A stretch of DNA of 64,000 bases from Zoogloea oleivorans (GTDB lineage: Bacteria; Pseudomonadota; Gammaproteobacteria; Burkholderiales; Rhodocyclaceae), in NCBI RefSeq assembly GCF_008107625.1, contig NZ_SDKK01000002.1:221756-285755 (forward strand), read 5' to 3'. Of the stretch, positions 33,060 through 43,695 are shown in pieces. The translations under genes and the position numbers were made by a program. Position 1 is the first letter of the stretch. Every line of letters starts with the position of its first letter. Under the pieces are notes generated by a model. That model had not been told where the DNA came from. It did no database searches and was given only the letters and a program-made list of their open reading frames with translations.

Positions 33060-36000
33060 CTAGGCGGCCGTGTGCTCTTTGAGCATTTTCTTGATGAGCG
33101 TCTCGACGAATTCAATGTCGACAAATGGAACTTGGGCGTAGATCACCTCCCTCTCACCTTCGAGTTTCGCTAACAGATGACCTTTGCCCAGCAGACGTTC
33201 CGCGCCTTTTTCGCCAAGAGCGATTTCGGATGTTCCTTCCGAGTCGACACGCAGAATCAGGCGATTGCCCAAATTTGAGCGCAGTTGCATCGGCATAACA
33301 TTGGCATCCGGCCGCTGGGCGGCGAAAATTAGATAGATGCCCGCGGCTCGAGCCTTCACACCGAGCCGCTGAACGATTGCCGACACGGCGTCCTTGTAAT
33401 CTTCCGTCAGCATCCATTCGGCGAACTCGTCGTGAATGAGCCAGATGACAGGCAGGCGTTCGTTTGCTGCGACCTTGGCATTGAAGGCGGCCAGATTGGA
33501 TACGCGCGTTTCCTTGAAGCGAGCGTAGCGGAGGTCCATTTCGGCCACGAGTTCTTCGAGCCGCTGAGTTGCCAAGATCTGATCATCGATGACACCGCCG
33601 TCGATATGCGGCAGCCTGTCGAAAGCGAAATAGTCAACGCCTTGTTTGGGGTCAATCAGGACGATCTTCGCTTGTTCCGGTGTGTTGGTCGCGGCGATCC
33701 CCATGATAATGTTCTGCATCAGCACGGACTTGCCACTGCCGGTGCTGCCCGCGATCAGCGTGTGTGGCGCATGGTCTTTACCAGGTGAGAGGAACAGGGG
33801 AGCGCCCGAGTTTTCTTGCACTGCGATCATGAGCTCTTGATTACCCCAACCGTTCGAGGCCGGTGACCAATCGGACCAAAGGGAGCGGATATCAATGATC
33901 TGGCGTTTGGGTCGCTCCACCGCGACGATGACGGCACCGGGTTCTGGGCGGACCGAGATGACGTTCAGTCCATAGGTCGTCAAAAGCTCGGACCGCTTCT
34001 TCAAGACCTGCTCGACAGTGAGGTTGGCGTTGCCGGCGAACCGCAATAGCGCAGAATTGGGCGTAAGAGCGGACTCGATCAATTTGGCCTGAAGCTGTAA
34101 CTGCTGCAGGGCGCTGCGCGTCGAAAAGGCTGTTTGCTTGAGCCATTCCCCTTCTTCAGGTGCGATAGTGGCCACGTGGAGCGCCGACGCGAGCAAATCG
34201 GCGATCTCCGAATAGGCCCAATGAGCTTGCGCCCGTGTCGGCGAAGAATCGACGGGTAACGGCACGCTATCGCCAGGGAGCGGCGTGTGGAACAGATTTT
34301 CGATGCTCGGTTCCGTTGGCGCTTCAGCGGGTGTGTCCGGCGCTTCAGGAACAGGGAGTGCAGGCAGGGGCGCCGGTCTGCGGACAGGCGCGCGATATGC
34401 ACTGCGGAGAAAGGCAACGCCGGAGCCCGGAGCACGCCAGGTTGGCTCAAAGTCCATATGGTAGAAACCCATGCTGCGCCGGACGTCGGCGGTGCTCTGG
34501 TTGTGCCAGTAGGCCATCAAGAGCTGCTTGAGCGCCTTGCGGCCGATGATTTCCTGATAGGCGTAGCGAGTGTCGGCGACCTCGGTTGCGATCGTGAGAT
34601 CGTCGGCGTCGGACGAGGTCGGAACGAAGACATGAGATAGGCCTTTGAGGTGGACCTCGCAGCGGCCCTCGCGCATAGCGCGGCGCCATTCGCCGAGATC
34701 AATGCCGCGGGCGGCCGGGATGCGGATGCCGTCAAGCATGAGGTCAGCCAGCCGAGCTAGCCAGGATTGGCGGTCGAGCCGCTCCGGATCACCGAATATG
34801 GCGTCTTCTAGGCGCTCAAGCGTATCGCGCAGCTGTTTTTGCGATTCTTTGCGCTTGGCGGCCAGGCTCTCGATCTCGACGTATTTCGCTTCGCTGACAG
34901 CGAGCGTGATTCGCAGTGTGCCTTCTTCGGCGACTTGGGGGCAGATTGCGAGCAGATCGGCGATCTGTTGTTCGCGCTGGCCAAGCCAGGACGCATAGTC
35001 ATCAAGAAAGTACCAGCCGATCAGCTGATCGGCACCCAAGTCGTCACGCAACATGCGGCGGCTCAGCACGATGCCCATGAGTTCGCTGGCGCTCTGGCCG
35101 CATGTGGCCGCACGCAGCACGATGTCACCCGACACATCATTAGCGTCGTCGATCAGGCGATCGGCCAGTGTCCGCACCTCGGCGTCGGTCAGCGGCAGCT
35201 GCAGCGCCTTGAGGCGGCTCATAATCATCGAGCGCAAAAGCGTCATTGGCGCCCGCGAAGAGATGATCAGGTTGCGCCCCTGGGTCGAGATCTGCTTGTA
35301 GCGTATGACCCGGACCTGGTGGTTCATTAGCTGACGCCGGTCGAGAAGCTCGTCGAAATTGACGACCCAATTGCCTAGGTCGTGGGTCTCTTCGAAGATG
35401 CGCTTGGTCCGGCCGTCGGCAAAGTCGAGCTGGCGAACGGGCAAAAACCGTTTGGATGTCGATTCATCGCGGTCGCCTTTGAAAATGCTCGCGACGGCGG
35501 AGATATAGGCCCAGCCCTCGGCGCTTTGTACCGGGCAGCATAGGAAGACCGCTGACTTAAGGTCGTCTCTGGCGGCCGGCCGGCGGCGCGACCAGCGTGA
35601 CGGCAACAGCTTGCGAATGTCGGCTGGTTCGCCTTGTTCGAGATACCATTCAAGTTGCGCGTGACGCGATATGACATCTTGCGAAAAGACGATGTCGTAT
35701 GGATGGCCGTCTTTGGGGTTGGGCGGCGGCGCCTGGTCAGCAATCACCGAGATCCGCAGGCGGGCCATGAAGTCTTGAGAAGCTTCACTCGCGCTATAGG
35801 CGTCTGCCGTAGCTTCGGAGCTCAAGATCGAGCAATAGATGTTACGAAGCTTCTGGCTTTCGATGTGGCGCAGCAGAACTTGGCATCGAACGTCGTCCTC
35901 GTCATCCTGCATGCCGCCGATCTTCGCCACGACCGCCTGAGGCAGCCGCGCGGAATCGCAATTAAACAGTACGACCGACAGGTTGGAGCGTTCGTGCGGT

Positions 36001-38333
36001 TGCAGGGCGAGATAGCGCTTGACGAGGTCATGGACGCAGGAGCCGCCCTCAGCTGGGCTTTCATTGGTGTCGTTCTCGCCTTTGGGGTCGGCGACGGGAG
36101 GTTCATGCAGACTGTAGTCGGCGACCACGTCGCTTACCGTAAGGAATTGTGGGCCGTCATTCGTCCAGATCGACACAATCTCAGGGTATAGCGCGTGCTC
36201 GAAATCATGAGCGATATCCCGGAAGAACAGCTTTGGATCGCCCTCTGCCTCGATGCTGCCGAGAACCTGACTGACGAGATCGACGGCAAGCTTAGACTTT
36301 CGCCATATGGCGACCAGACGCATCGGATGCCAGGGCGCGACGACGGCCGCCGGCCTGCCGCCGTCGATCGGCGCGACACCAATCATGAGCAGTGGCTTGA
36401 GCAGCTTGTCGCGATTGCGATCGCCCTTGGCGAGTGTTAGGACGGTTTCGAGCAGCGCAGCGTACGCTGTCGTCTGATTGAGTACGGAGTCGGCGCCGCC
36501 TCCTTTCGTCGAGAAGTCGACGATTGCGAGCTTGTAGGCACTTTCAAAGGCTGTAAAGGCCTCACCCAATGTCTTGGCATCCTGGGCGGAGAGATAAGCT
36601 TGATCGACGCACTCTTTGACATTGTTGCGCCAAAGCGCGTCGAGATTCCGGTCAGGTTTGGCCGCTGGCACGAATGAGCCGCGATCACGGTCGAACGCCG
36701 GCATGAACGTCTTTACGTTGGCCAAATCGATCGATTTGTCAGCGGTGAATTCGCGCTGTGTGCGGCAGGCCGTGAAGGGATTTTGGGTCAACCGCCCCCA
36801 GTCGTCGACCAATTGGCTCGCGACGCATGAGGGGTCGTAGCGCCAGATCAGCTGCGTCGAATGCTTTTGAATGCTGTCCCCGTCGGTCGTTGTCTCCAAT
36901 TCGACGACGAATTTGAGCTGAAGCGCCGGTTTGGCGGTGGACGTGTTGAGCTTGTTCTTGGCCTTGTCGCCCTTTTTCCAGTCGGAGACAAGCTTGTCGA
37001 ATTCGAAGAGATCGCCGACATCCCAATCGATCATCCCGCCGAACAGACGACGCAGGCCGGCGTAGCGGTGCGCGAAATAGAGACCTGCTTCATAGTTGAG
37101 AGATCGCAGGTCTCTCTTAGTCGCGGATTCGCATTTGATTTTCAGCTTGCGCTGATCGCCTGGCGGCATCCGGTTGTAAAGTGGCTCCATAACCGCGCAA
37201 ATGCCGGCGATGAAGTCGGTTGTTTCGATGGGGCGGCCATATACGAAGCGATCCCAAGCAGACTTCAGCTTCTTGTCGTCTTTGATTTCGCTACGGTGGG
37301 CTTCATAAAAATCCGTGTCTTCATCGATTTTTTCCGACCGCTTGGACAAGAGCTTGAGATATTCCCGCTCCTCATCCTCAAGCTTGTCTTCTTCTAGCTC
37401 ACTGAAGTATTCAAGTGTGTTTTTGCCAAGGTTGAATTTCTCACGCTGCAGGCCATCGAAGATCGGCTTTATTTGCTCCCAATCTTGTTCTGCTAAAGCT
37501 TCGGCCTGGGCGTTCCAGCCGCTGGGCGCCCCGATAAAGGCTTCGATCGCGGGATGACAGGCATTCGGGATCTGGTGCGCAACCTTTTCGAACGCGTTGC
37601 GCAGGTCTTCTTCGCTGAGCAGGAGCTGGCTTGAGGTCTGCTTGAGGAGCAGCCCGGATCGCCTCTTGTGAGCGTTGTTGAATTGCTGCTTCCATGCAGA
37701 TGCATGTCCGCGCTGGCGCTCTTTGAGGCTTCCGAAGCACGCAGGGTCGTTAGGAAGACGTAGTGCCGGCATTGCGGCGCCCAGCGCATCGATGATGGGG
37801 CGACCCGCTTCCTCGTTTTCTCGGCGGGTGCGCAAGATGTAGACGGCAAAGCGGTCGATCGAGACGATTCGAAGATCACGGAGCCCAGTCAGGGCTTTTT
37901 CCCACCATTTTTGCTGTTCCTGGGCGATAGGCAGGCCTTTTGAGGCCTCGCGAACCCAAAGGTCGATGCGCTCCAGTAGCTCAGGGGGGCCAAGTTTCGC
38001 AATTTCACGAATCGAGGCGTCTTCACCATGTTCGTGTTCGGCAAGTAGATAGGCGGCCTTCGGACAATCAGCGTTTCGATAGAAGGTGGCGCTTTCGGTC
38101 GTCAGAGTCTCATCGGGTAGGCCTTGGCCGCTCACAAGCGAGGTCGGTAGCTTGATGTCGATGCGCTCTTTGAGAAACGGATCCGCGAGCACGGCGCGTG
38201 CGACGGCTGCGACCTGTTCGGCGCTGAGATTGAGCACATACCGCGCAGTCGACTGCACTGCGCCCGTATCGGCCTGGAGTTCTTCGCGGAGATAGGCGGC
38301 GGCGACTGCGCCGACGAGCGAGGCTACGTTCAT
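33060..38333 (-). CDS. dptH: DptH-like FtsK/HerA-type ATPase of a phosphorothioation-linked restriction module
   Basis: This is a 1757-residue protein ending in an FtsK/HerA-type motor domain. Walker A is GSTGSGKS at residues 1529-1536, and Walker B is IWLIHDEFAEW near 1630-1640. A further conserved segment, FAAQRPDANVMP, and the VDSEGTSEIALGEKGAERLL region are typical of DNA-translocating FtsK domains. The long N-terminal part (about 1400 residues) is unrelated to FtsK and fits the DptH (TIGR03237) type. DptH acts with DptF and DptG to restrict DNA lacking phosphorothioate marks. It overlaps the DptG-like gene by 4 bp and is the last gene of the operon. The region is visibly less GC-rich than the conjugation genes. 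Family assignment rests on length, domain order and gene order. Confidence 0.75.
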   Translation of the reverse strand: MNVASLVGAVAAAYLREELQADTGAVQSTARYVLNLSAEQVAAVARAVLADPFLKERIDIKLPTSLVSGQGLPDETLTTESATFYRNADCPKAAYLLAEHEHGEDASIREIAKLGPPELLERIDLWVREASKGLPIAQEQQKWWEKALTGLRDLRIVSIDRFAVYILRTRRENEEAGRPIIDALGAAMPALRLPNDPACFGSLKERQRGHASAWKQQFNNAHKRRSGLLLKQTSSQLLLSEEDLRNAFEKVAHQIPNACHPAIEAFIGAPSGWNAQAEALAEQDWEQIKPIFDGLQREKFNLGKNTLEYFSELEEDKLEDEEREYLKLLSKRSEKIDEDTDFYEAHRSEIKDDKKLKSAWDRFVYGRPIETTDFIAGICAVMEPLYNRMPPGDQRKLKIKCESATKRDLRSLNYEAGLYFAHRYAGLRRLFGGMIDWDVGDLFEFDKLVSDWKKGDKAKNKLNTSTAKPALQLKFVVELETTTDGDSIQKHSTQLIWRYDPSCVASQLVDDWGRLTQNPFTACRTQREFTADKSIDLANVKTFMPAFDRDRGSFVPAAKPDRNLDALWRNNVKECVDQAYLSAQDAKTLGEAFTAFESAYKLAIVDFSTKGGGADSVLNQTTAYAALLETVLTLAKGDRNRDKLLKPLLMIGVAPIDGGRPAAVVAPWHPMRLVAIWRKSKLAVDLVSQVLGSIEAEGDPKLFFRDIAHDFEHALYPEIVSIWTNDGPQFLTVSDVVADYSLHEPPVADPKGENDTNESPAEGGSCVHDLVKRYLALQPHERSNLSVVLFNCDSARLPQAVVAKIGGMQDDEDDVRCQVLLRHIESQKLRNIYCSILSSEATADAYSASEASQDFMARLRISVIADQAPPPNPKDGHPYDIVFSQDVISRHAQLEWYLEQGEPADIRKLLPSRWSRRRPAARDDLKSAVFLCCPVQSAEGWAYISAVASIFKGDRDESTSKRFLPVRQLDFADGRTKRIFEETHDLGNWVVNFDELLDRRQLMNHQVRVIRYKQISTQGRNLIISSRAPMTLLRSMIMSRLKALQLPLTDAEVRTLADRLIDDANDVSGDIVLRAATCGQSASELMGIVLSRRMLRDDLGADQLIGWYFLDDYASWLGQREQQIADLLAICPQVAEEGTLRITLAVSEAKYVEIESLAAKRKESQKQLRDTLERLEDAIFGDPERLDRQSWLARLADLMLDGIRIPAARGIDLGEWRRAMREGRCEVHLKGLSHVFVPTSSDADDLTIATEVADTRYAYQEIIGRKALKQLLMAYWHNQSTADVRRSMGFYHMDFEPTWRAPGSGVAFLRSAYRAPVRRPAPLPALPVPEAPDTPAEAPTEPSIENLFHTPLPGDSVPLPVDSSPTRAQAHWAYSEIADLLASALHVATIAPEEGEWLKQTAFSTRSALQQLQLQAKLIESALTPNSALLRFAGNANLTVEQVLKKRSELLTTYGLNVISVRPEPGAVIVAVERPKRQIIDIRSLWSDWSPASNGWGNQELMIAVQENSGAPLFLSPGKDHAPHTLIAGSTGSGKSVLMQNIIMGIAATNTPEQAKIVLIDPKQGVDYFAFDRLPHIDGGVIDDQILATQRLEELVAEMDLRYARFKETRVSNLAAFNAKVAANERLPVIWLIHDEFAEWMLTEDYKDAVSAIVQRLGVKARAAGIYLIFAAQRPDANVMPMQLRSNLGNRLILRVDSEGTSEIALGEKGAERLLGKGHLLAKLEGEREVIYAQVPFVDIEFVETLIKKMLKEHTAA

Positions 38334-39856
38334 GCTGCGGATCTCCGCAAGGGATTTTCGACATAGGCGCAGGCGTCAGAGAGCCGCCGTAGCATGCCGA
38401 TAGTCTTGAGGCGATTTTCGAGCCGCGAGGCATTGGCTTGAAACGCGCGCTTGTCGAAATCTTCCGTGGTGATGGCGAGCTGGCCCTCCTGCTCCCCAAA
38501 GACGAGGCCGTAGCGGTCGTAGAGGCGGCCAAGGAATTGGCCGTAGTCCATGCGCACCGGAACGTTGGCGAGGATTAGGGCCTTGAGAAGTTCATCGGTT
38601 GGTGCGTAGCGCAGCCGATTGGTGCCGCGACGCGAGACCAGCCCTGCGCCTCGTCCGAGGCTGTTGTGGATGTTGGCCGTATGCTGACGATGGCGCCGCT
38701 GCGCTGTGTGACGCAGATTTTCGAGGAGAGCGTCAGGGTCGACTGGGCCGGTGTAGTCCTCATCGGGCCAACGCACTTTTTCTCGCATGATTTCACGGCA
38801 TGCCGCAAATCCCGACTGCTCTGCCGCCGCTGCGATCCACTCCGACGAATTGCCGATGTTTCGCACATAGGTATCGACAGCCGAAAGCGACAGTTGGTTG
38901 TTCGCGATGTAATTGCCTGCCGAAAGCTCGCGAACCAGCGTCTTCTTGGGCGCGACAACTTCGCAAATGAAGTGGGGTTTGGGCTTGTCACAGACGTGGG
39001 CGGCGACCTGTAGCTGATAAAGGGTGATATGAAGTGCTCCAAGGATCGTCAGGTACGGATAGGCGTCGAATCTCGGGAGCTGGAGCTCGAGAACGGCCAG
39101 CCAATCCTGGGCCAGCACCTCAAAGGCGGGATGCTTGGCGTAAGGCAGGTAGCTGCCGCTTCGCGTATGCCGCTCCTCGGCGATTTCCGGTTGGAGGAGT
39201 TCGGTTAGGCGATCGCAGGGATCACGCCGCTCGAACAGATGTGCAAAATGCCGCGCGAGCTCGGGTGCGGCGCTTGATCGCGCGAGCATCTGATAAAGCA
39301 GATCGCCGTTGCGCGTGAAATTGATGTATTCGCGGTTACCCTCAGTGTTGAGGTCTTCATAAATCGCATGGCGCCCGAACGGAAATACGAAGCGCGAACT
39401 CCATCTCTTATTCATGCTGCTTTCGATCGTCGCAGAGCGCAGCATTTCGATGACTTTGACGAGCTGTTCGAAGTTCTGAAATCTGTTCTTGAGGTAAGAA
39501 AAGTCGCGGTGGGCGACCATCTTGGCGTTGCTCTGCATCCACTCGAGCCATTTAGCCCATCCGGTTTCGTTATCGGGATAGAGATCGGCGAGCTCCAGCA
39601 GCTTGTCGTTGTTGAACAAGAGATTACGCAGATAGGGCCGTTGCGCCGGCCGGAAACTGAATGGAAATTGCGTCGCGTCAGCTGCGAATAGCTGTCCGGT
39701 TGCATGAGAAGCTTCTGCGACCGAGAGAAATTCGAGGAATAGGAGCCATGGGTCCTGCTCCCACAGTCGATGGCCCCAGATTTGTTCGTCGAGCCACAGG
39801 TCATTGTCATCATGATAGCTCGCCGGTGGCGGAGGAAGCTGGACAATGTCAGTCAT
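38330..39856 (-). CDS. dptG: DptG-like restriction-module protein
   Basis: The protein has 508 residues with no recognisable catalytic motif. It is assigned as DptG because it lies between DptF-like and DptH-like genes, overlapping them by 8 and 4 bp, and has the expected size. It is rich in aromatic and charged residues (WLLFLEFLSVAEASHATGQL near the N-terminus), with mainly helical prediction. DptG proteins are required for phosphorothioate-dependent restriction but their biochemical role is uncertain. Confidence 0.68.
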   Translation of the reverse strand: MTDIVQLPPPPASYHDDNDLWLDEQIWGHRLWEQDPWLLFLEFLSVAEASHATGQLFAADATQFPFSFRPAQRPYLRNLLFNNDKLLELADLYPDNETGWAKWLEWMQSNAKMVAHRDFSYLKNRFQNFEQLVKVIEMLRSATIESSMNKRWSSRFVFPFGRHAIYEDLNTEGNREYINFTRNGDLLYQMLARSSAAPELARHFAHLFERRDPCDRLTELLQPEIAEERHTRSGSYLPYAKHPAFEVLAQDWLAVLELQLPRFDAYPYLTILGALHITLYQLQVAAHVCDKPKPHFICEVVAPKKTLVRELSAGNYIANNQLSLSAVDTYVRNIGNSSEWIAAAAEQSGFAACREIMREKVRWPDEDYTGPVDPDALLENLRHTAQRRHRQHTANIHNSLGRGAGLVSRRGTNRLRYAPTDELLKALILANVPVRMDYGQFLGRLYDRYGLVFGEQEGQLAITTEDFDKRAFQANASRLENRLKTIGMLRRLSDACAYVENPLRRSAA

Positions 39857-41696
39857 TTGAGAGCTCTACAACTTGGTCGATGGCATTGCCGGTGGTATCC
39901 AGGGCAAGGAGCCGGAATATCAGGCCATCATCATCGTCCAGCACATGACGGTCGATCCCCGCAGCCGAGAGAAGAGCGCTCTTGAATGCCAGCAGATCCT
40001 CATAGCATTCGCGGGAGAAATTGCCAGGTAGTGCGCCTTCGCTCACGCGCATGAGGAATTCGTAGCGCGTGAGGTTGAGGGCCAGCGATCTCGTTTGTCC
40101 GTTGGGCAGCGTCACGATCAGATGCGGAAAGTCGCGGCACAGGGATATTTCGACTCGCTCCACACGCCCGTGGGAGTTGATGGCGACTTTGTCTTCGAGC
40201 AGTTGGCTAATCTTGGCGCCGGAGTGCGACAGACTGGTCGCTAGCAGCAGCTCGCTCTTCGTCGTGGTAAGGAGTCCAGTGAAGATGCGGTTGAGCCCAT
40301 TTACGAGCTTGCTGACTGTTTGACGCGACACACGCCTGCCGTCGTTTAATGGTTGTGCGACATCGCGCAGATATTCGCCAGCACTATTGAATACGGTTAA
40401 ACACCAAAGTTTCAGTTCGTCGGCGTGGGCATCTGGAATCTTGAAAAACAAGCCGCGCCTCTGGTCAATGAGCATGTCTAGGAAGGGGTGCCGTTCGCCG
40501 TTTTGCGCCTCTGGCATCTCGATATAGCTGCGTTGCTCGCCGCGATATCGTTCGGTTGCACCATAGAAGCCGTCGGCCTCGACCAGGTCATGAAAATATT
40601 GGCTGACGTTCTCGTCTTCCGAACCGAAAATCAGGATGTTGTCGATCCGGTTCGTGGTCTCAAAACCGATGCCAAATCGACTGAGATAGTCGAAGATTTC
40701 CTGTGCATCGCGTTTCGCGCTCTTCAGATTGGCACCGAAGAGATTGGCGAAGAGACTCGCCTTGTGGGTTTCTCCAGCGGCGAGGATCTTGGCCACGTCA
40801 GATGCAGACATGAGACCGTCCTTGGCTGCGGGATGGCCCAGGATAGCGTTGGCAAGCAGTAGAAGGACGCGCCGGACCGGGGTGTGGAGCTCGTTGAAGT
40901 CCAAGAGTTGGAATAACGCCACGAGCCGGGTACGCACGAGCGGGTCGCGCAAAAGCTCAAAATTGTGCCGGATCGGACATCCGGGACCGAAGAATCCGTT
41001 CGGTTGCGCGGCGGCATAGCAACTCTCCCAGCCCTCGTGGCCAAGGAGTGCGTCGAGACAGAGTGCCAGTACCGTCGCACTGGGCACTGCGCTGAGATTG
41101 AAGAAATGCAGGCGGTCGGTCGGCTCTGGATCTTCGTCATTCATGAGCCGGGCTTCGAACAACGCCAAGGCGCGCTGTGAGGCAGCATGGTTGCCTAGCT
41201 TTCGCCAGTTTTCGACGAGCGGCCCGTCATTGGCGGCGACCAGGAACAGATTGGACGAGGGCTCGAATAGCGCGGAGCTCAGTTCCTGCAGAAGCTGGGC
41301 CTTTGAGCCGTCTGGATCGTTCTTGCAGAACGGCGTCAGGTCGCGAATGAGATGGAGTGTGTAGGCGTGGCCATTGATGGTCACAGGCAGCTTGTAATAG
41401 GACATATTGCTGGCCCAGGCGTCTGGTGAGCCTCCCAACGCCTCCCATACTTGGTAGCAGAGGTAGCTCTTGCCGTCACCGGCTGTGCCGGTGAGTATGA
41501 CCACGCCGCCGTGGCCTTCTTTGCGGTCGGTGAAGGAGGCGAGTACGTCGCGGCTGAGCGGATGCTCGAAGGCAATGGGTGTGACGCTGAGCTTCTTCGA
41601 CCAGCGTCGAATCTCCTCGTCGTACATGTTCGCGTTGCGCGCGAGAGGACCATATTGCCTGACGAAGCTGATCCATTTTTCGGCGTCGATCGTCAT
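39849..41696 (-). CDS. dptF: DptF-like P-loop ATPase of the restriction module
   Basis: This 615-residue ATPase has Walker A GTAGDGKS at residues 70-77 (VVILTGTAGDGKSYLCYQVW). The following region contains an acidic PYxLP-type switch and a helical C-terminal half. Size, motif position and gene order (DptF-DptG-DptH) fit the DptF (TIGR03238) type. It begins 31 bp after the receiver-domain gene and is translationally coupled to the DptG-like gene. It probably fuels recognition or cleavage of unmodified DNA together with DptG and DptH. Confidence 0.72.
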   Translation of the reverse strand: MTIDAEKWISFVRQYGPLARNANMYDEEIRRWSKKLSVTPIAFEHPLSRDVLASFTDRKEGHGGVVILTGTAGDGKSYLCYQVWEALGGSPDAWASNMSYYKLPVTINGHAYTLHLIRDLTPFCKNDPDGSKAQLLQELSSALFEPSSNLFLVAANDGPLVENWRKLGNHAASQRALALFEARLMNDEDPEPTDRLHFFNLSAVPSATVLALCLDALLGHEGWESCYAAAQPNGFFGPGCPIRHNFELLRDPLVRTRLVALFQLLDFNELHTPVRRVLLLLANAILGHPAAKDGLMSASDVAKILAAGETHKASLFANLFGANLKSAKRDAQEIFDYLSRFGIGFETTNRIDNILIFGSEDENVSQYFHDLVEADGFYGATERYRGEQRSYIEMPEAQNGERHPFLDMLIDQRRGLFFKIPDAHADELKLWCLTVFNSAGEYLRDVAQPLNDGRRVSRQTVSKLVNGLNRIFTGLLTTTKSELLLATSLSHSGAKISQLLEDKVAINSHGRVERVEISLCRDFPHLIVTLPNGQTRSLALNLTRYEFLMRVSEGALPGNFSRECYEDLLAFKSALLSAAGIDRHVLDDDDGLIFRLLALDTTGNAIDQVVELSND

Positions 41697-41727
41697 TATC
41701 CCTTTTCCAACAGCGTTAAACTAAGTA

Positions 41728-43695
41728 TCAGAGCTGCTGCTCATAAGGCGTTAAGAGCAGCACGATCATGGCGTCCGTCAGATCCTTCGGTATGGTCTTG
41801 TCGAAGACGCAATGGATGGCAGTCGGTGGCTTCTTAAGGCTTGCCTTTCTCCATGCCCGTCCAAGGCTCGCCTTAATCTGGTCACCGCTCTCAAAGCTCA
41901 CGCGCTGTACCGTCCCAGCTGCCAAGTGCTGCTTCAGCAGGTTGGCTTGGCTGGAAGCTTGAGCGTCTGCCAAGTGTGCGCGGTCCAGCTTGCCCGAGAG
42001 CCATTCGCCGAAGTCCGATGTCAGACTCAAGGTCGTCGTTGTCGGAGGCTTCTTCTTCGATGTTGCGCCGCCGTCGACAGGGTCTGGCTTGGGCATATGG
42101 CGTCCTTGCACGATGATCACAGAAGCCCAAGGCTCTTTAGTGGCATCAAATTCCTTCTGGAACCCATCTTTGCCTATCAGGACAAGCTTTGCGCGATACG
42201 CTGTCACCGACGGCGGCGCAACAGGCTGACCGATCCGCCCGACGCGCTGAGTTAAGTCTTCTTGACGTGCAAGCGCAGCAACTGGCTTCAATCGAGCCAG
42301 CCGTTTGATGCCACCCCTGCGTTGGGACAGTTCCGCCAATTCCGGGGTCGTGGGGTTCACCGGATCCCAACTCGCCAGGTAGTACTTTTGCCCCTCGCCG
42401 AAAGTCATGCTGACCAAGTCGACCGATCCGTACGCCGTCCGATAGAACGCGAGTGCCACGTCGCTGATCTCTTGCGGAACACAGCGCAGGCACAAGACCA
42501 CGGTCTTCTGACTGGAATGGGGTCTTGCGAGGTCACAGCTCTGATCAACCACGAGAAGGAACTCTTTCGGTGTGCCGTCCCCGTTCAATCTCGCGAAGAG
42601 GTCACCCAGTTGGACCGGCGAACTCTTGGTCTCTGGGAGGTCGTCAGTGATATCCAGCCGCATCACCGAGCGCACGTGCATCTCGGCCAGTCGACTGCCG
42701 GGCGGTACCGTCCCGGGAAACGCGCTGTGCCCAATCAAGTCTGGCAGTTGCGCCCCCAAGGCGCGCACTCCCGCGTCCTCCAGCAGACCGCTCGCGAGCG
42801 ACTCCGAGACTAACCATGACAGGTAATCAGGCAGCCTAGCCTCTTCGACAGCAAGCTCAGCTTCATGAAGCAGCGCGATTTCCGAAGGCTCGATCTTCGA
42901 CAGATTCTGCCGCAACGTCATCGCTGCACGAATGGCACCTAGCCAGAACTCGTCGAGCATGTGCGCCCAAGACTGTTTGCCATGGTAGCCCTCAAGCATG
43001 CGTCTGAGCTTCGGCATGAGCTGTTGGGGGATCTGGTTCTTCTCGACGAAGCAGAAGAAATCCGCCCGAAGCCCCGTTCGTTCCTTGAAAGCTCCCTGCT
43101 GTTCTGCAGCCCCAGGCCTCGACGACATCAGAACAACCAACGGGTACTGCTTGAGAGTACCTTTGTGCCTCGCATCAATGATCAGTTGAGCAAGCTGCGC
43201 GGCGCGCGCTAATGACCGCTCTGGATCTCTCTCGTCTTTGAGGTAGAAGTCCAGAAAGATGACCTGGTATCCGGTAACATCGAGCATCGCGGGGTCAAAC
43301 TTCGAAACTCGGTTGACGCGCCATTTCTGCTCATTCAAGAAGCCCTCAAGCCCTTCGAGAGCGCCTAGCTTTTCTTCTACGTCCTCTGCATATTTTCGGA
43401 AGACGGTTTCAACTAGCCAGGACCAAGCTTGCTTCTCTCGCAAAGCCCAAAGCCGGGCCACAGTGGCCGTGTCTTGAAGAAGCTCATCAAGGTGCTGCGG
43501 AACTGAGGGATCAAGCTCTGGGCGATGAAACTCCCTCTTCACCTGCGTCAACCGCTTCGGTACATCGAGTAGGGTGTCGCGAAATCGAGATACCGCTTCT
43601 CCATCAATATCGACGGGATCAGCCGATGCATAGGCATCGTCGATTACGACAACCTTCTTTAACGGCTTGACGAGCGCTTCTTCAAGAGCCTCCAT
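41728..43695 (-). CDS. Receiver-domain protein of the defence operon
   Basis: This protein has 655 residues from the ATG at 43695, preceded by AGGGGCAAGGA. A receiver-like domain occupies about residues 1-180. It opens with VVVIDDAYA (acidic pair) and, after an unusually long helical insert, has VIFLDFYL with the candidate phospho-acceptor Asp, then VVLMSSRPG in the position of the receiver Ser/Thr. The other ~470 residues are unrecognised and include a QSCDLARP segment. It overlaps the end of the GHKL gene by 14 bp, so the two form a two-component-like pair. A longer open frame continues upstream through the IS on the opposite strand and is not real. Confidence 0.72.
   Translation of the reverse strand: MEALEEALVKPLKKVVVIDDAYASADPVDIDGEAVSRFRDTLLDVPKRLTQVKREFHRPELDPSVPQHLDELLQDTATVARLWALREKQAWSWLVETVFRKYAEDVEEKLGALEGLEGFLNEQKWRVNRVSKFDPAMLDVTGYQVIFLDFYLKDERDPERSLARAAQLAQLIIDARHKGTLKQYPLVVLMSSRPGAAEQQGAFKERTGLRADFFCFVEKNQIPQQLMPKLRRMLEGYHGKQSWAHMLDEFWLGAIRAAMTLRQNLSKIEPSEIALLHEAELAVEEARLPDYLSWLVSESLASGLLEDAGVRALGAQLPDLIGHSAFPGTVPPGSRLAEMHVRSVMRLDITDDLPETKSSPVQLGDLFARLNGDGTPKEFLLVVDQSCDLARPHSSQKTVVLCLRCVPQEISDVALAFYRTAYGSVDLVSMTFGEGQKYYLASWDPVNPTTPELAELSQRRGGIKRLARLKPVAALARQEDLTQRVGRIGQPVAPPSVTAYRAKLVLIGKDGFQKEFDATKEPWASVIIVQGRHMPKPDPVDGGATSKKKPPTTTTLSLTSDFGEWLSGKLDRAHLADAQASSQANLLKQHLAAGTVQRVSFESGDQIKASLGRAWRKASLKKPPTAIHCVFDKTIPKDLTDAMIVLLLTPYEQQL

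Noticed and set aside
32676-33173. Plus-strand frame crossing the junction between the RAQPRD gene and the defence cargo
   Set aside because: It has no recognisable domain or ribosome site and overlaps two real genes on the other strand.
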